Assembly: GCF_026410285.1 (NCBI RefSeq)
Contig: NZ_JAPMLP010000006.1
Span: 112,520 to 176,519 of the forward strand
DNA length: 64,000 bases
Source of the DNA: Sulfitobacter sp. F26169L
Lineage (GTDB): Bacteria; Pseudomonadota; Alphaproteobacteria; Rhodobacterales; Rhodobacteraceae
Direction of reading: 5' to 3'
Numbering within the stretch: position 1 is the first letter of the stretch; each line of letters begins with the position of its first letter. Below are positions 1 through 8,232 of this stretch, one piece after another. The translations under genes were made by a program, and so were the position numbers. The notes under the pieces are model-generated. The model was not told where the DNA came from and did no database searches. It saw only the letters and a program-made list of their open reading frames with translations.

Positions 1-2
1 GC

Positions 3-812
3 CGTTATTGGGAGTATCTGGCCGCGAACCAGATCACCAATCACCAAGCGACTATGTTCCAGCCCGTTGGCGGTATGGACTCCATCGCGCGCGGCTTTGA
101 ACGTGAGGTAGGCGATCTAATCACCTACAATGCCAAGGTCACCGCACTGCAACAAGACGAAAACGGCGTCACCGTGACATGGACCCCGACGGAGGGGGGG
201 GAACAGCGCACTTCGACGGCTGACTATTGTGTCTGCACAATTCCGTTCTCTATCCTCAGTCAAATCGATCACAATCTGTCGTCTGGTATTTCGAACGCGA
301 TTTCGGAGATGCCCTACAATGGATCTGTGAAATGGGGACTTGAGTTCAAACGTCGTTTCTGGGAGCAGGACGACAGGATTTATGGCGGCGTAAGCTTTAC
401 CGATCAGGCCATTGGCCAAATCAGCTATCCTTCGACGGGTTATCTGTCGGACGGTCCGGGCGTTCTGCTGGGTGGATACACTTGGCGCGGACCGGAATCC
501 TACAAGTTCAACGCGATGCAGCCCGAAGAACGCATCGAGTGGGCATTGCGTATGGGTGAGAAAATACATCCCCAGTATCGCGACGAATACAAGACCGGCG
601 TTACCGTTTCTTGGCACAAGGTGCCTTGGGTTCTGGGTTGCTCAGGTCTGTGGAATGATCGCGAGCGCGATTACGCGGATGCCATCAAGGTGGATAATCG
701 CGTAGTCTGCGCAGGTGAACATCTGTCCTATCTGCCCGCGTGGCAGGAGGGTGCGATCCTCTCTTCGCTTGATGCCATCGGGCGTCTTCACAGTAAAATT
801 GTCCAAGGGTGA
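3..812 (+). CDS. Flavin monoamine oxidase family protein, 5' end outside window
   Basis: C-terminal part of an FAD-dependent amine oxidase, which would oxidise an amine to an imine and pass electrons to an acceptor. The reading frame is open from base 3, so the true start lies upstream; an internal ATG at 54 is not the start. Visible features are a substrate-domain segment with MFQPVGGMDSIA, a central GGYTWRGPES region and the family's C-terminal FAD-binding signature, seen here as CAGEHLSYLPAWQEGAILSS. The stop codon overlaps the region where the next gene begins, so the two are surely co-transcribed. The substrate cannot be read from the sequence. A G8 run lies at 194-201 inside the gene, in frame. 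Confidence 0.85.
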   Translation, partial: RYWEYLAANQITNHQATMFQPVGGMDSIARGFEREVGDLITYNAKVTALQQDENGVTVTWTPTEGGEQRTSTADYCVCTIPFSILSQIDHNLSSGISNAISEMPYNGSVKWGLEFKRRFWEQDDRIYGGVSFTDQAIGQISYPSTGYLSDGPGVLLGGYTWRGPESYKFNAMQPEERIEWALRMGEKIHPQYRDEYKTGVTVSWHKVPWVLGCSGLWNDRERDYADAIKVDNRVVCAGEHLSYLPAWQEGAILSSLDAIGRLHSKIVQG

Positions 813-817
813 ATGCC

Positions 818-1732
818 ATGAACACCACATTTCCAGCAACAGTCCTTCTCGCCGCTTTGGCGGCAACCACTGCCTACGCACAAGAGCCCGGTTCTTACGG
901 TCACGAGCTTGCCTATAGCGACGAATTCGAAACTTCCGCATATGCTACCACCGACGGTGAGCGGCTGTACCGGACGCATTGTGCCGGATGTCACATGCCT
1001 GACGGAAGCGGCGCACAGGGTGCAGGGAAATACCCGGCACTTCGTGAAAATCCAAACCTAGAGTATGCCGCCTATCCGGTTTCTCTGATCGTTAATGGTC
1101 AGCAAGCGATGCCCGCGTTTGGAAGCATGTTGAACGACGAGCAGATCGTGGCGCTGACCGCCTACATTCAGGAGAATCTCGGCAACGGCTATGAGCCGGA
1201 CGTAACACCGCAGTTGGTAGCCGACACGCGCCCTTACGAGGAAGCGGAGGAGAGTGCGGAGCATCAGACCGAAGTGGCAGAGGATGTCACGGCTCAGGGC
1301 AACGGCGGCGTAATACGCCACCCCATTCCCAATTCTGATTTTCCAATTCTTCAGGCCGTCGAAATCCCCGCCGACGCTGATCTCGTCTATCTCAGCGGTA
1401 CAGTTCCGCAGGTGATCGACGAGAGTGCAGCCGCAGACGCGCCCGCGCGCTTTGGCGACACCGCTGCGCAGACGGTCTCAACATTCGAGTCAATTACGGC
1501 CAAGCTCGAAATGCTCGGTCTTGACATGGGCGACGTTGTTAAGCTGCAGGTTTATCTAGTTGCCCCAGATGGAAGCGACGCGATGGATTTCGCTGGCTTT
1601 ATGGATGGTTACGTCCAGTTTTTCGGAACAGAAAAACAGCCAAATTTGCCAACCCGTTCTGTGTTCGAAGTTGCAGGTCTGGCCAACCCGTCATGGCTGG
1701 TCGAGATTGAAGCCATCGCCGTGCGCGAGTAA
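818..1732 (+). CDS. Secreted cytochrome c-RidA (YjgF) fusion protein
   Basis: A 304-residue exported protein. Residues 1-21 are a signal peptide ending in AYA. A class I cytochrome c domain follows, with the haem motif CAGCH at 55-59 and a likely axial Met at about 98 (QQAMPAFG). An acidic linker leads to a RidA/YjgF domain at about 165-304 that keeps the conserved Arg of the family (NLPTRS, R280). RidA proteins hydrolyse reactive imines and enamines, and the upstream gene is an amine oxidase that would produce imines, so the pair makes sense as amine oxidation with electron removal and imine clean-up in the periplasm. I prefer ATG 818, preceded by AAGGG, over GTG 809. Domain identity is clear; the joint role is inference. 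Confidence 0.85.
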   Translation: MNTTFPATVLLAALAATTAYAQEPGSYGHELAYSDEFETSAYATTDGERLYRTHCAGCHMPDGSGAQGAGKYPALRENPNLEYAAYPVSLIVNGQQAMPAFGSMLNDEQIVALTAYIQENLGNGYEPDVTPQLVADTRPYEEAEESAEHQTEVAEDVTAQGNGGVIRHPIPNSDFPILQAVEIPADADLVYLSGTVPQVIDESAAADAPARFGDTAAQTVSTFESITAKLEMLGLDMGDVVKLQVYLVAPDGSDAMDFAGFMDGYVQFFGTEKQPNLPTRSVFEVAGLANPSWLVEIEAIAVRE

Positions 1733-1786
1733 CCAGCATCTCGGCGGGTGGTTCGCGCCGCCCGCCGTCGGCGCGCAAAAAATTTC

Positions 1787-1814
1787 AACGGCACGGACTC
1801 TGGTCCGTGCCGTT
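1787..1814 (+). terminator. Terminator hairpin after cytochrome c-RidA gene
   Basis: A perfect 12-bp inverted repeat (AACGGCACGGAC / GTCCGTGCCGTT) with a 4-base loop, starting 55 bases after the stop codon. The following bases are only mildly T-rich. Confidence 0.65.
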
Positions 1815-2146
1815 TGTGATCGCAGGCTTTAGTTGTGGTCCAAGCTTGCGGAGCATACCATCGCCGCATTTCACGGGAGCGAGCGATGCTTTGCCTGTGA
1901 GGGCACTCCATTGGCCGTTGTGGCGCTACCGTTTTGAAAGGCCGCTATCCGTTAATATAGATTCAGTCTGTTTCTAAATACCCATACTGCTCTGTCACGG
2001 GTTCCGCAGTTGGGGTGCGGATAACCTTTACGATTAGAAGGGAAGATTATTTTTGTTAGAAACGGTGGGTGCTACCCCAAACGTCGTGAAAACCGTAACG
2101 GATTGCCAGGCCTGCTGATTACAGGAACCGGCGCTCGACAGGTCCC
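1815..2146. other. Intergenic region, no gene seen
   Basis: About 330 bases between the terminator above and the 3' end of the leftward DUF5996 gene. Only short spurious frames are open on either strand. No repeat or RNA gene was recognised. Confidence 0.5.
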
Positions 2147-3103
2147 CTAAGGCGGTGACATCTTCCGCGGCACACGCGGTTTTCCCAACCCACATTCCAG
2201 CGCGGGACGGTCCCAATCACCGGTGTTTGCTGCTGCGGCATATGTTGATTGAAGAAATGCCATTAACATCGCTTCGGGATCGTCGCTGGCCGCTACGTCA
2301 TCGTATGACAGAATAAACTCGCCGAGTTTGCTATCAAACCGAGCCTCAGGCGGATCGACGGGCTGATCGGCGAAGGCTTCCGGCGCGGGATAGGCGTAGG
2401 AGTAGAACATCGCCCTATCCGCACCCGCGCCGCCCGGCCAGAAACCCGCCGACGATACCTCGTGACTGTAGGCTTCCTGTGCGACATCATCGGGCAGGTT
2501 CGGGATGCCCGCGGGATGCAGGGGTGCGCGCCTGCCGGAAAACCGCGTCACAGCCAGGTCAAAAGACCCCCAAAAGAAATGCGTGGGTGATACCTTACCG
2601 ATAAACCCGCTGCGGAATTTTTCGAAGACCGGCACGATCCGCAGAAGCGCACCGTGAAACCTCTCGACCGCATCTGCGTCGTATGGACGGGCCTGCGTAT
2701 CGTCCGCAAACGGCAATGCGTCGGGCACCTCGTTCGGAACACCGTGTATTTCGAAAGTACCACCAGCGTCTTCGACCGCAGTACGCGTGCGGTCGAAAAA
2801 CTCTGCAATGCTCATGCTAGTTAGCGCAAACCCTTCCCGCGCGCCGCCATCCGCCTCGACCACCAGCCGGTGATCCACAAAATCGAGTGTCACGGTCAAG
2901 CAGCCGCCCGTTTCGTGAACCGCACCCGTTGTCATGCCGCGTGGCGTAACGTGCAACGTCGAGTGCCACGCGTGATTAACCCAAGGTGTATGAGCCACGC
3001 GGTACTTCCCGAGGATCTGCGTCCAAAGGTGAAGCGCCGCGCAGGTTTCAGCCCAGTCGCCATAAGGCAGGGAGGGCCAGCGATTAGCGTCCGGATTAGC
3101 CAT
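2147..3103 (-). CDS. DUF5996 family protein
   Basis: A 318-residue soluble protein of unknown function that matches my memory of the DUF5996 family: N-terminal WPSLPYGDWAETCAALHLWTQ, then TPWVNHAWHSTLHVTPRG and a central region with THFFWGSFDLAVTRFSGRRAP. It has no signal peptide or membrane segment. The ATG at 3103 is chosen because the homologous N-terminus begins there and because it overlaps the stop of the upstream GST gene (ATGA), which points to translational coupling. The frame is open further upstream, but that stretch only shadows the GST gene. The GST partner hints at a role in stress or detoxification; no reaction can be assigned. Confidence 0.8.
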   Translation of the reverse strand: MANPDANRWPSLPYGDWAETCAALHLWTQILGKYRVAHTPWVNHAWHSTLHVTPRGMTTGAVHETGGCLTVTLDFVDHRLVVEADGGAREGFALTSMSIAEFFDRTRTAVEDAGGTFEIHGVPNEVPDALPFADDTQARPYDADAVERFHGALLRIVPVFEKFRSGFIGKVSPTHFFWGSFDLAVTRFSGRRAPLHPAGIPNLPDDVAQEAYSHEVSSAGFWPGGAGADRAMFYSYAYPAPEAFADQPVDPPEARFDSKLGEFILSYDDVAASDDPEAMLMAFLQSTYAAAANTGDWDRPALECGLGKPRVPRKMSPP

Positions 3104-3729
3104 CAGCCCAATGGTTCCATATTCTGACGTTTGAGGGCCAGTTTCACGCCGTCGTCCGCCTCCATCCGCTCCATGTGCTCCTTGAGCGTAGGATAGTCGT
3201 CGTAGGATAGGGGGGTCTGGTCCACCCAACGCATCAGGACATAAAGAAACGTATCCGCAAAAGACCGTCTGCCCAGATACCACTCGCCACCATTCTCGGT
3301 TAGCACTTCGTTCATACGGGCGTAGTGGCCGCCAAGCTTTTCGTAGGTTTTCTTCTTAACCTCTTCGACGGCCGCATCTGTAGCGGCGAAGTTTTGGGGG
3401 CCGAAATGGCCGCCGTAGGCCGCGTGAACCTCCGATGTCATGTATGACAGCGCCTCGGCCTCCTTGCGGCCCAATACGGTGTCGCGGCCAAAGCCTTCGG
3501 AGCCGTGGGTAGCGCCAAGCCAGGCCAAAATCGCTGAGGCTTCGGTCAAAACATCGCCATCCTCGAACTTAACTGCAGGGACCTTGCCCTTGGGGTTGAT
3601 CGACAGGTAGTCGTCTTTTTTGTGATCGCCATAAGCCATCGTATGCACGTCAACTGGCGCATTGAGCCACGCAATTGCAATATTGGGCGAAAGCGAACAA
3701 GTTCCAGGCATGGTGTAGAGCGTTGGCAT
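3103..3729 (-). CDS. Glutathione S-transferase family protein
   Basis: A 208-residue cytosolic GST. The thioredoxin-like N-terminal domain shows MPGTCSLSPNIAIAWL with the Cys typical of beta-class bacterial enzymes, then the glutathione-binding stretch PKGKVPAV and the following ED/TEASAIL segment. The C-terminal helical domain includes RRSFADTFLYVLMRWVD. The start at 3729 is preceded by AGGAAA. The longer open frame upstream has no GST character. First gene of a two-gene unit with the DUF5996 gene. It probably conjugates glutathione to electrophiles or reduces peroxides; the substrate is unknown. Confidence 0.88.
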   Translation of the reverse strand: MPTLYTMPGTCSLSPNIAIAWLNAPVDVHTMAYGDHKKDDYLSINPKGKVPAVKFEDGDVLTEASAILAWLGATHGSEGFGRDTVLGRKEAEALSYMTSEVHAAYGGHFGPQNFAATDAAVEEVKKKTYEKLGGHYARMNEVLTENGGEWYLGRRSFADTFLYVLMRWVDQTPLSYDDYPTLKEHMERMEADDGVKLALKRQNMEPLG

Positions 3730-3844
3730 ATCTGTGTTTCCTTGTGTGAAGTTCAACCAGTAAGACGGCCGGATTGCAGGCCACCGTTTGGTCATCTGAA
3801 GAAAAACCGCTGGCGCGCCGTGGAGTTCCGGACGCGCCCGACAT

Positions 3845-4405
3845 TTATTCGGTTTTCTTTCCGGTAAACGCTGCAAAACCTGCGAGGAAGTCCTTCAGCC
3901 GGTCGCGCATCGTGTCATCCGTCATCCCGCCTTCGTCATCGAACACGCTGCCCGCACGCGATACCATGAGCCGACCCTCGAACCATGGGCGTGTACCCAA
4001 GGTCCGCAACACCGAAAGCCATGCATCCTGCGCAAGGATCGTTCCGAACCCGCCGGGTGACGCCCCGATCACCGCCACAGGCTTGCCGCCATAAACCCTG
4101 CCGATGTCGCTTGCAGGGCGCGTTGTCCAGTCGATCGCATTTTTGAAAACGCCTGGAATGGAATTGTTATATTCCGGCGTTATCAGCAACAGGCCATCGG
4201 CCTCCGCGATCTGCGTCTTCAATTTTTCGACGGCCGGGGGTAGACCGGACGCTGCTTCGTCGTCAGCATTGTAAAGGGGAATGCCGTCAATGCTGCCCAC
4301 ATGAAGCTCGGATTCCTCCGGCATCAAATCCTGAGCGGCGCGCAGCAAAGCGGTGTTAAGAGAACCCGTTCGCAGGCTTCCCGATATTCCCAAAAGTCGT
4401 GTCAT
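3845..4405 (-). CDS. NADPH-dependent FMN reductase family protein
   Basis: A 186-residue flavodoxin-like reductase. It begins with the phosphate-binding loop GISGSLRTGSLN and carries the family motif LLITPEYNNSIPGVFKNAIDW and a later GGKPVAVIGASPGGFGT. Members use NAD(P)H to reduce FMN, quinones, azo compounds or chromate. ATG 4405 follows a strong GAAAGGAAAG ribosome site, and the upstream in-frame extension does not look protein-like. About 115 bases separate it from the downstream GST gene, so co-transcription is possible. It fits the quinone and electrophile theme of this region. Confidence 0.88.
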   Translation of the reverse strand: MTRLLGISGSLRTGSLNTALLRAAQDLMPEESELHVGSIDGIPLYNADDEAASGLPPAVEKLKTQIAEADGLLLITPEYNNSIPGVFKNAIDWTTRPASDIGRVYGGKPVAVIGASPGGFGTILAQDAWLSVLRTLGTRPWFEGRLMVSRAGSVFDDEGGMTDDTMRDRLKDFLAGFAAFTGKKTE

Positions 4406-4921
4406 CTCATCTTTCCTTTCATACGTTGAATTGTGCACCCTCAGACGCACGCATAGGCGGACGCACCACAAGACCGCCCGTCTTTCGCGTTATCCGTTGG
4501 CGTCACACCGGATCATCCCTGCAACGCCCAGCGTATTTTCCGGCGCCGCGATACCACTCTTGGTTGACCAAACATAACTGCCAAAAACCTACCGCGTGCC
4601 CGAGCCTGAAGCAACGTTCACGAACAGGCGTCGGGCGTCGTCGACTGCACAGGTATAAGTCGACGCGGTGACGCCATCCTTCCTGTTCCAATTCGACTGC
4701 GACCGACGAAGCCGTATCGGCAATGGCGCAGGTGCTGACCGCGATCGGCACGGTGCTGCTGGTCAAAGAGAGCTGCATAGCTGTCGCCATCCCTTTCGGC
4801 TTGTACGATCCAGATCGCGGGCGGGAGGGATGATCAGCGTCTCTAGGCCGCTTTCGTCCGCGTCAGGACATTCGGGGTTTTGCGTTGGCTGCCAGCTCAA
4901 GATCGGGGTCTCCTGATTTTT
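4406..4921. other. Intergenic region, no convincing gene
   Basis: About 515 bases. Short frames exist on both strands, but none has a good ribosome site, a recognisable motif or sensible composition. It could be a remnant of a lost gene. The start of the FMN reductase and its promoter must lie at the left side. Confidence 0.45.
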
Positions 4922-6514
4922 TCAGTCTGGTTTAAGGTAGTGTCGCACCACGGGTCCGCCATCGTGGCGGTCCAGTTTTTTGATCCGGTCCTGCAGATCA
5001 ATGTCGGATTTCGTCGCGCGTGCATGTTGTTCCAGATGCTCCGCCCAGCTCGGCAGGTGGAACACTTCCGTCCACATCTCCGGCTCTTCGACGCATTGGG
5101 TGATGTCCCATCGCATTGCGCCATCGCGCATCCGCTCCTTCGAGAAGTCTTGCAGAAGGGCAACAAATTCATCTCGGTCAGAGGGCTCAATTTTGTAGGT
5201 CACCAAAACCATTGCCGCGCGGTCGCTGCTTTGCCCCTCAGCCAGCGGCGGTGCCTTCGGCCATGCGGAGGCTGGATCAAGATCCATACCTTCGCCCTGA
5301 CCGACAGTGAATTTTCGGGTGACGACCATACCCAGCAGCAAGCCCGCTGAAGCCATAATCAACGCCGCCGTGATCGACAGGATCGTCGCAATCTGACCCC
5401 AGACAACGGAGCCCAGAGACATCGATCCGAAAAACACCATCAGGAAGACCGCCAGTCCGCGGGCACGTACCCAGTTCGGCAGGGCCGTCTGTGCCGAAAC
5501 GTTGAAAGAGGTCAGCACAGCAATCCACGACAGCCCACCGGCAAAGGCCGCCAGCATAAGGGCGAAGGGGGCGTCGGACAGGGCCATGGCGAGGAGCGCC
5601 GCCATTGTGCCAACGGTCCCGATGCGCACGGTCATATCGGCATCAAACCGTCTGGACAGGCGCGGCAGAAGCAACGCTCCGATCACTGCACCGGTGCCGA
5701 TTAGCGCCATCAGGATGCCGTAAAGTTCGGATCCGCCACCATTGGCATTGCGCGCAATCAGTGGCAGCAGCGACCAATAGGCAGAGGCAAACAGAAAGAA
5801 TGCCAGCGCGCGGACCGCCGTGGCCAGCATCGCCGGATTATGGCGTACGTGGCGCAGGCCGGTGCGCATTTCCGATAGCAGGCTGCCGTGGGTTTTTCTG
5901 CTGGGCAGGTCCGATGGTTTCCACAGAATAAGAGCCGCAAGGATCACCATATAGCTGGCCGCATTCAGCGCGAAAGGCGAGGCAAGCCCGACACTCGCGA
6001 TCAGGACGCCGGCAACAGCGGGGCCGATGGCACGGCTGATATTGATACCCATCGAGTTCAGGGCAATGGCGGGCTTGAGCTTGTCACGGGGGATCAGGCC
6101 GGGAACCACCGCCTGCCACGCAGGCGCCATAAACGCGGCACCGGTGCCGATGGCGAGGGTGAAGAGGATCAGCAGGATCGGCGTCATGCGTTCTTGCCAC
6201 ACAAGTATTGCCAACGCAGATACCACCACGGCCATAACCAGATTGATGATGATCAGCATGCGCCGTTTGTCGAACCGGTCGGCCAGCGTACCGGCCAGTA
6301 GGGCAAACAGGAAAACGGGCAGGGTGGTCGCGGCCTGCACCAACGTCACAACGGCGGGCGTGGGATCGAGCGTGGTCATCAGCCAGCCCGCGCCCACATC
6401 GTGCATCCAGGTCCCGATATTGGAGATCAGTGTTGCCGTCCACAACAGTGCAAAGGCCGTGTGCGCGAACGGCGAGAACGCCCCTACGATTCTGGTTTCA
6501 TCACTGGATGACAT
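4922..6514 (-). CDS. MFS transporter (EntS/DUF894-like) with C-terminal antibiotic-monooxygenase-like domain
   Basis: A 530-residue inner-membrane protein. Residues 1 to about 410 form a 12-helix major facilitator of the EntS type, with the loop motif GTLADRFDKRR between helices 2 and 3. Residues about 433-530 form a soluble alpha/beta-barrel tail with the look of the ABM/DUF1330-type ferredoxin-like fold (MVLVTYKIEPSDRDEF, MWTEVFHLPSWAEHLEQH). Such MFS-ABM fusions are known in proteobacteria, but their substrate is usually not known. ATG 6514 is preceded by GAGGACG and overlaps the end of the small upstream gene by 14 bases, so the two are coupled. Likely an exporter of a small aromatic or drug-like compound. 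Confidence 0.85.
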   Translation of the reverse strand: MSSSDETRIVGAFSPFAHTAFALLWTATLISNIGTWMHDVGAGWLMTTLDPTPAVVTLVQAATTLPVFLFALLAGTLADRFDKRRMLIIINLVMAVVVSALAILVWQERMTPILLILFTLAIGTGAAFMAPAWQAVVPGLIPRDKLKPAIALNSMGINISRAIGPAVAGVLIASVGLASPFALNAASYMVILAALILWKPSDLPSRKTHGSLLSEMRTGLRHVRHNPAMLATAVRALAFFLFASAYWSLLPLIARNANGGGSELYGILMALIGTGAVIGALLLPRLSRRFDADMTVRIGTVGTMAALLAMALSDAPFALMLAAFAGGLSWIAVLTSFNVSAQTALPNWVRARGLAVFLMVFFGSMSLGSVVWGQIATILSITAALIMASAGLLLGMVVTRKFTVGQGEGMDLDPASAWPKAPPLAEGQSSDRAAMVLVTYKIEPSDRDEFVALLQDFSKERMRDGAMRWDITQCVEEPEMWTEVFHLPSWAEHLEQHARATKSDIDLQDRIKKLDRHDGGPVVRHYLKPD

Positions 6515-6728
6515 TTGCCACGTCCTCGGAATGCTTCTTGGCGAAGGCCTTGATGTAGGGAGCGCCCGGCACAATGCGCCGACCAACCGCACGGGCGGCG
6601 GCGTGACCATCGATGCTGTCAGTGGCTGTCAGGATAACCTTGTCTGCGACACCGTCGACCCCACCAGGAGTGCCGCGATATCGGCCATTCGATTTTGTTT
6701 CGGCAAGCGCAATCTTTAGATCAGGCAT
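6501..6728 (-). CDS. Small protein of unknown function
   Basis: A 75-residue open frame with a good ribosome site (AAGGAACATACA before ATG 6728). It ends inside the start of the MFS gene. The sequence is soluble, mixed-charge, with a Gly-rich stretch near residues 16-26 (YRGTPGGVDGVAD) and a basic C-terminal half. I do not recognise the family. The coupling to the exporter and the proper start signal suggest it is real and may be a partner or accessory to the transporter. The frame is open upstream only because it runs through the decayed amidohydrolase. Confidence 0.6.
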   Translation of the reverse strand: MPDLKIALAETKSNGRYRGTPGGVDGVADKVILTATDSIDGHAAARAVGRRIVPGAPYIKAFAKKHSEDVANVIQ

Positions 6729-6736
6729 TGTATGTT

Positions 6737-7658
6737 CCTTCAGTTCATTCGACAAAACATCAACAGCCCGACGCGCCCGGGAGCGCGCCCTTTTCGGGCA
6801 CAGGGATCGGGTTGGCCCATGCGATGCTGTGTTCGTGACGGCGTTTTTGGTACCCCGATGCGCCGCCGTCGTGACAAGCGCGCATATCGGTGGAAGCCGG
6901 GGCAAGTGGTGCAGCGGGAAGATGGCGGCTATGGCCCAATCGTGGCTTTGCGCGGCGGATTCTGCATCATCGAAAGCAATCTTCCCACCTGGGATGGTCA
7001 GCACCGAGGTGATCGACCGGATATGGTCATACGGCACCGACATCAGATTATCAGAGAGAACGGCAAGATCAGCGATCGTGCCGAGCCTGAGAATGCCGTC
7101 CATACCCTGTTCGTTCGAGAACCACGCCGAACCTGTGGTCCAAATTGCCAGCGTTTCTTCGCGGATGAGATGGTTTTTCCCGCCGATGAGCGTCAGGCTC
7201 TGCACGATCCTGCCTGTTGTCGGCCAGTGCAACGCGACACAAGGGCCAGAGCCGGCCACACGGGTCGCATCCGTGCCTTTTTTCACGGGTTGACCGCCTC
7301 CTAGCGCCTTGAAGCGCTTGATGTTGCAGGGGCTGAGAGTTTCGTCAAAGGTTGCGCGGGTGGGTTTAACGCCTGACGCCGCAGCATCGTCAGCGCCAAA
7401 GAGCGCGTATTCCCAGCGCGACTCCATATCGTAGCTCATGTTATTGCGGACCTCGTGCGCGTGGCTGCTATTCGGCCCCAAAACAACACATAGGCTGTTG
7501 AGACTGGTCACCTGTTCAGCCTCGCTGTTCCGCCCTATGATAACGGTGGACAAGCCGGTCGCCAGCACCTTGCCATGGGCCATGGCTGTCACCTCCGGTC
7601 GGCCACTGTCGGTCAACTTCATGTCGCACCCTCCGGTCCGCAGGCCCAAAACCTCCAT
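6737..7658 (-). pseudogene. Decayed YtcJ-type amidohydrolase
   Basis: The leftward frame still encodes pieces of an amidohydrolase C-terminus: a TTGSAWFSNEQGMDGILRLG segment followed by IADLAVLSDNLMSVPYDHIRS and SVLTIPGGKIAFDDAE. These match the C-terminus of the intact enzyme at 12918-14729 (QGSAWFSQEEDVKGSIADGM, DFAILSDDYFSVP, VLTVTGGNVVY). The metal-binding N-terminal barrel, including the HSH motif, is missing, and the N-terminal part is made of unrelated-looking fragments, so the product cannot be an active enzyme. It is a relic of a paralogue or of an older copy in this cluster. Confidence 0.7.
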
Positions 7659-8046
7659 TTTCTTGCTCCTGTTGGCAGCCCCATTAGCCAGCGCACCAGA
7701 CGCTTTCCGGTCGCGCCGCCACTTACCGGCATCGGCTGCGCCTCGTCCGAAGAAATCAGGGCGACATTGCCCTGACCGTCCTCATGAGGCAGCGTAACCT
7801 CAGCGCCGTAATTCAAGATATCTATATCCTCTAATTGCCTGTCGCAAATCCGGATTTTTGGGTGATGGTATCGCCGTTCAATATCTGCAGGGTTGCGGAC
7901 TCTATCCGGTTGGGGATCTCAAGTGTGCTTAAGGAGAACGCAAGATTGCTGTTCAGCCAACTTAACGGGTTATGGCCCTTAACGGCGTTTTGATGGATGA
8001 GAATTATGCCAGCCTCCTTTGGCCGAGGTATGTGCCAACGCCGCGA
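7659..8046. other. Intergenic region, probably remnant sequence
   Basis: Nearly 390 bases between the decayed amidohydrolase and the small leftward ORF near 8.1 kb. Short frames are open on both strands but none shows a known motif. Nothing further supported. Confidence 0.4.
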
Positions 8047-8088
8047 TCAGGCGGCGTTGAGCAGTTTTTGCAGTGTGATCAGTTCAGC

Positions 8089-8220
8089 CTAGCGCAGGTC
8101 ATAGCCACCGCCATGAACTTCGGTCGCGACTTGTGCTCCTTGTTCACTCACGTCGCCGCGTCGCGAAACGACGCCCGCGTCGGGTGCCATGGTCAGTGCC
8201 TGATAGCTATCGGTCGACAT
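8089..8220 (-). CDS. Possible 43-residue peptide, perhaps truncated by a TAG codon
   Basis: Lies directly downstream of the dioxygenase gene, with a very strong ribosome site (AAAGGAAAGGTGAC) before ATG 8220. The frame reads MSTDSYQALTMAPDAG and stops at TAG (8089-8091), then stays open in the same frame for 13 more residues (AELITLQKLLNAA) before TGA at about 8047. The placement and start signal argue that something was translated here. It may be a 57-residue protein interrupted by a nonsense change, or simply a 43-residue peptide. I recognise no family. Confidence 0.4.
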   Translation of the reverse strand: MSTDSYQALTMAPDAGVVSRRGDVSEQGAQVATEVHGGGYDLR

Positions 8221-8232
8221 GTCACCTTTCCT

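Noticed and set aside
2147..3283. Longer start for the DUF5996 protein (adding 60 residues)
   Set aside because: The extra stretch only mirrors the GST gene in another frame; family similarity begins at 3103, which overlaps the GST stop.
4503..4790. 95-residue leftward ORF
   Set aside because: No ribosome site, no motif and odd composition; more likely noncoding or a relic.
6501..7658. One 385-residue protein covering the amidohydrolase relic and the small downstream protein
   Set aside because: The frame joins a decayed C-terminal fragment, a Cys/Arg-rich spacer and a separate small gene that has its own ribosome site.
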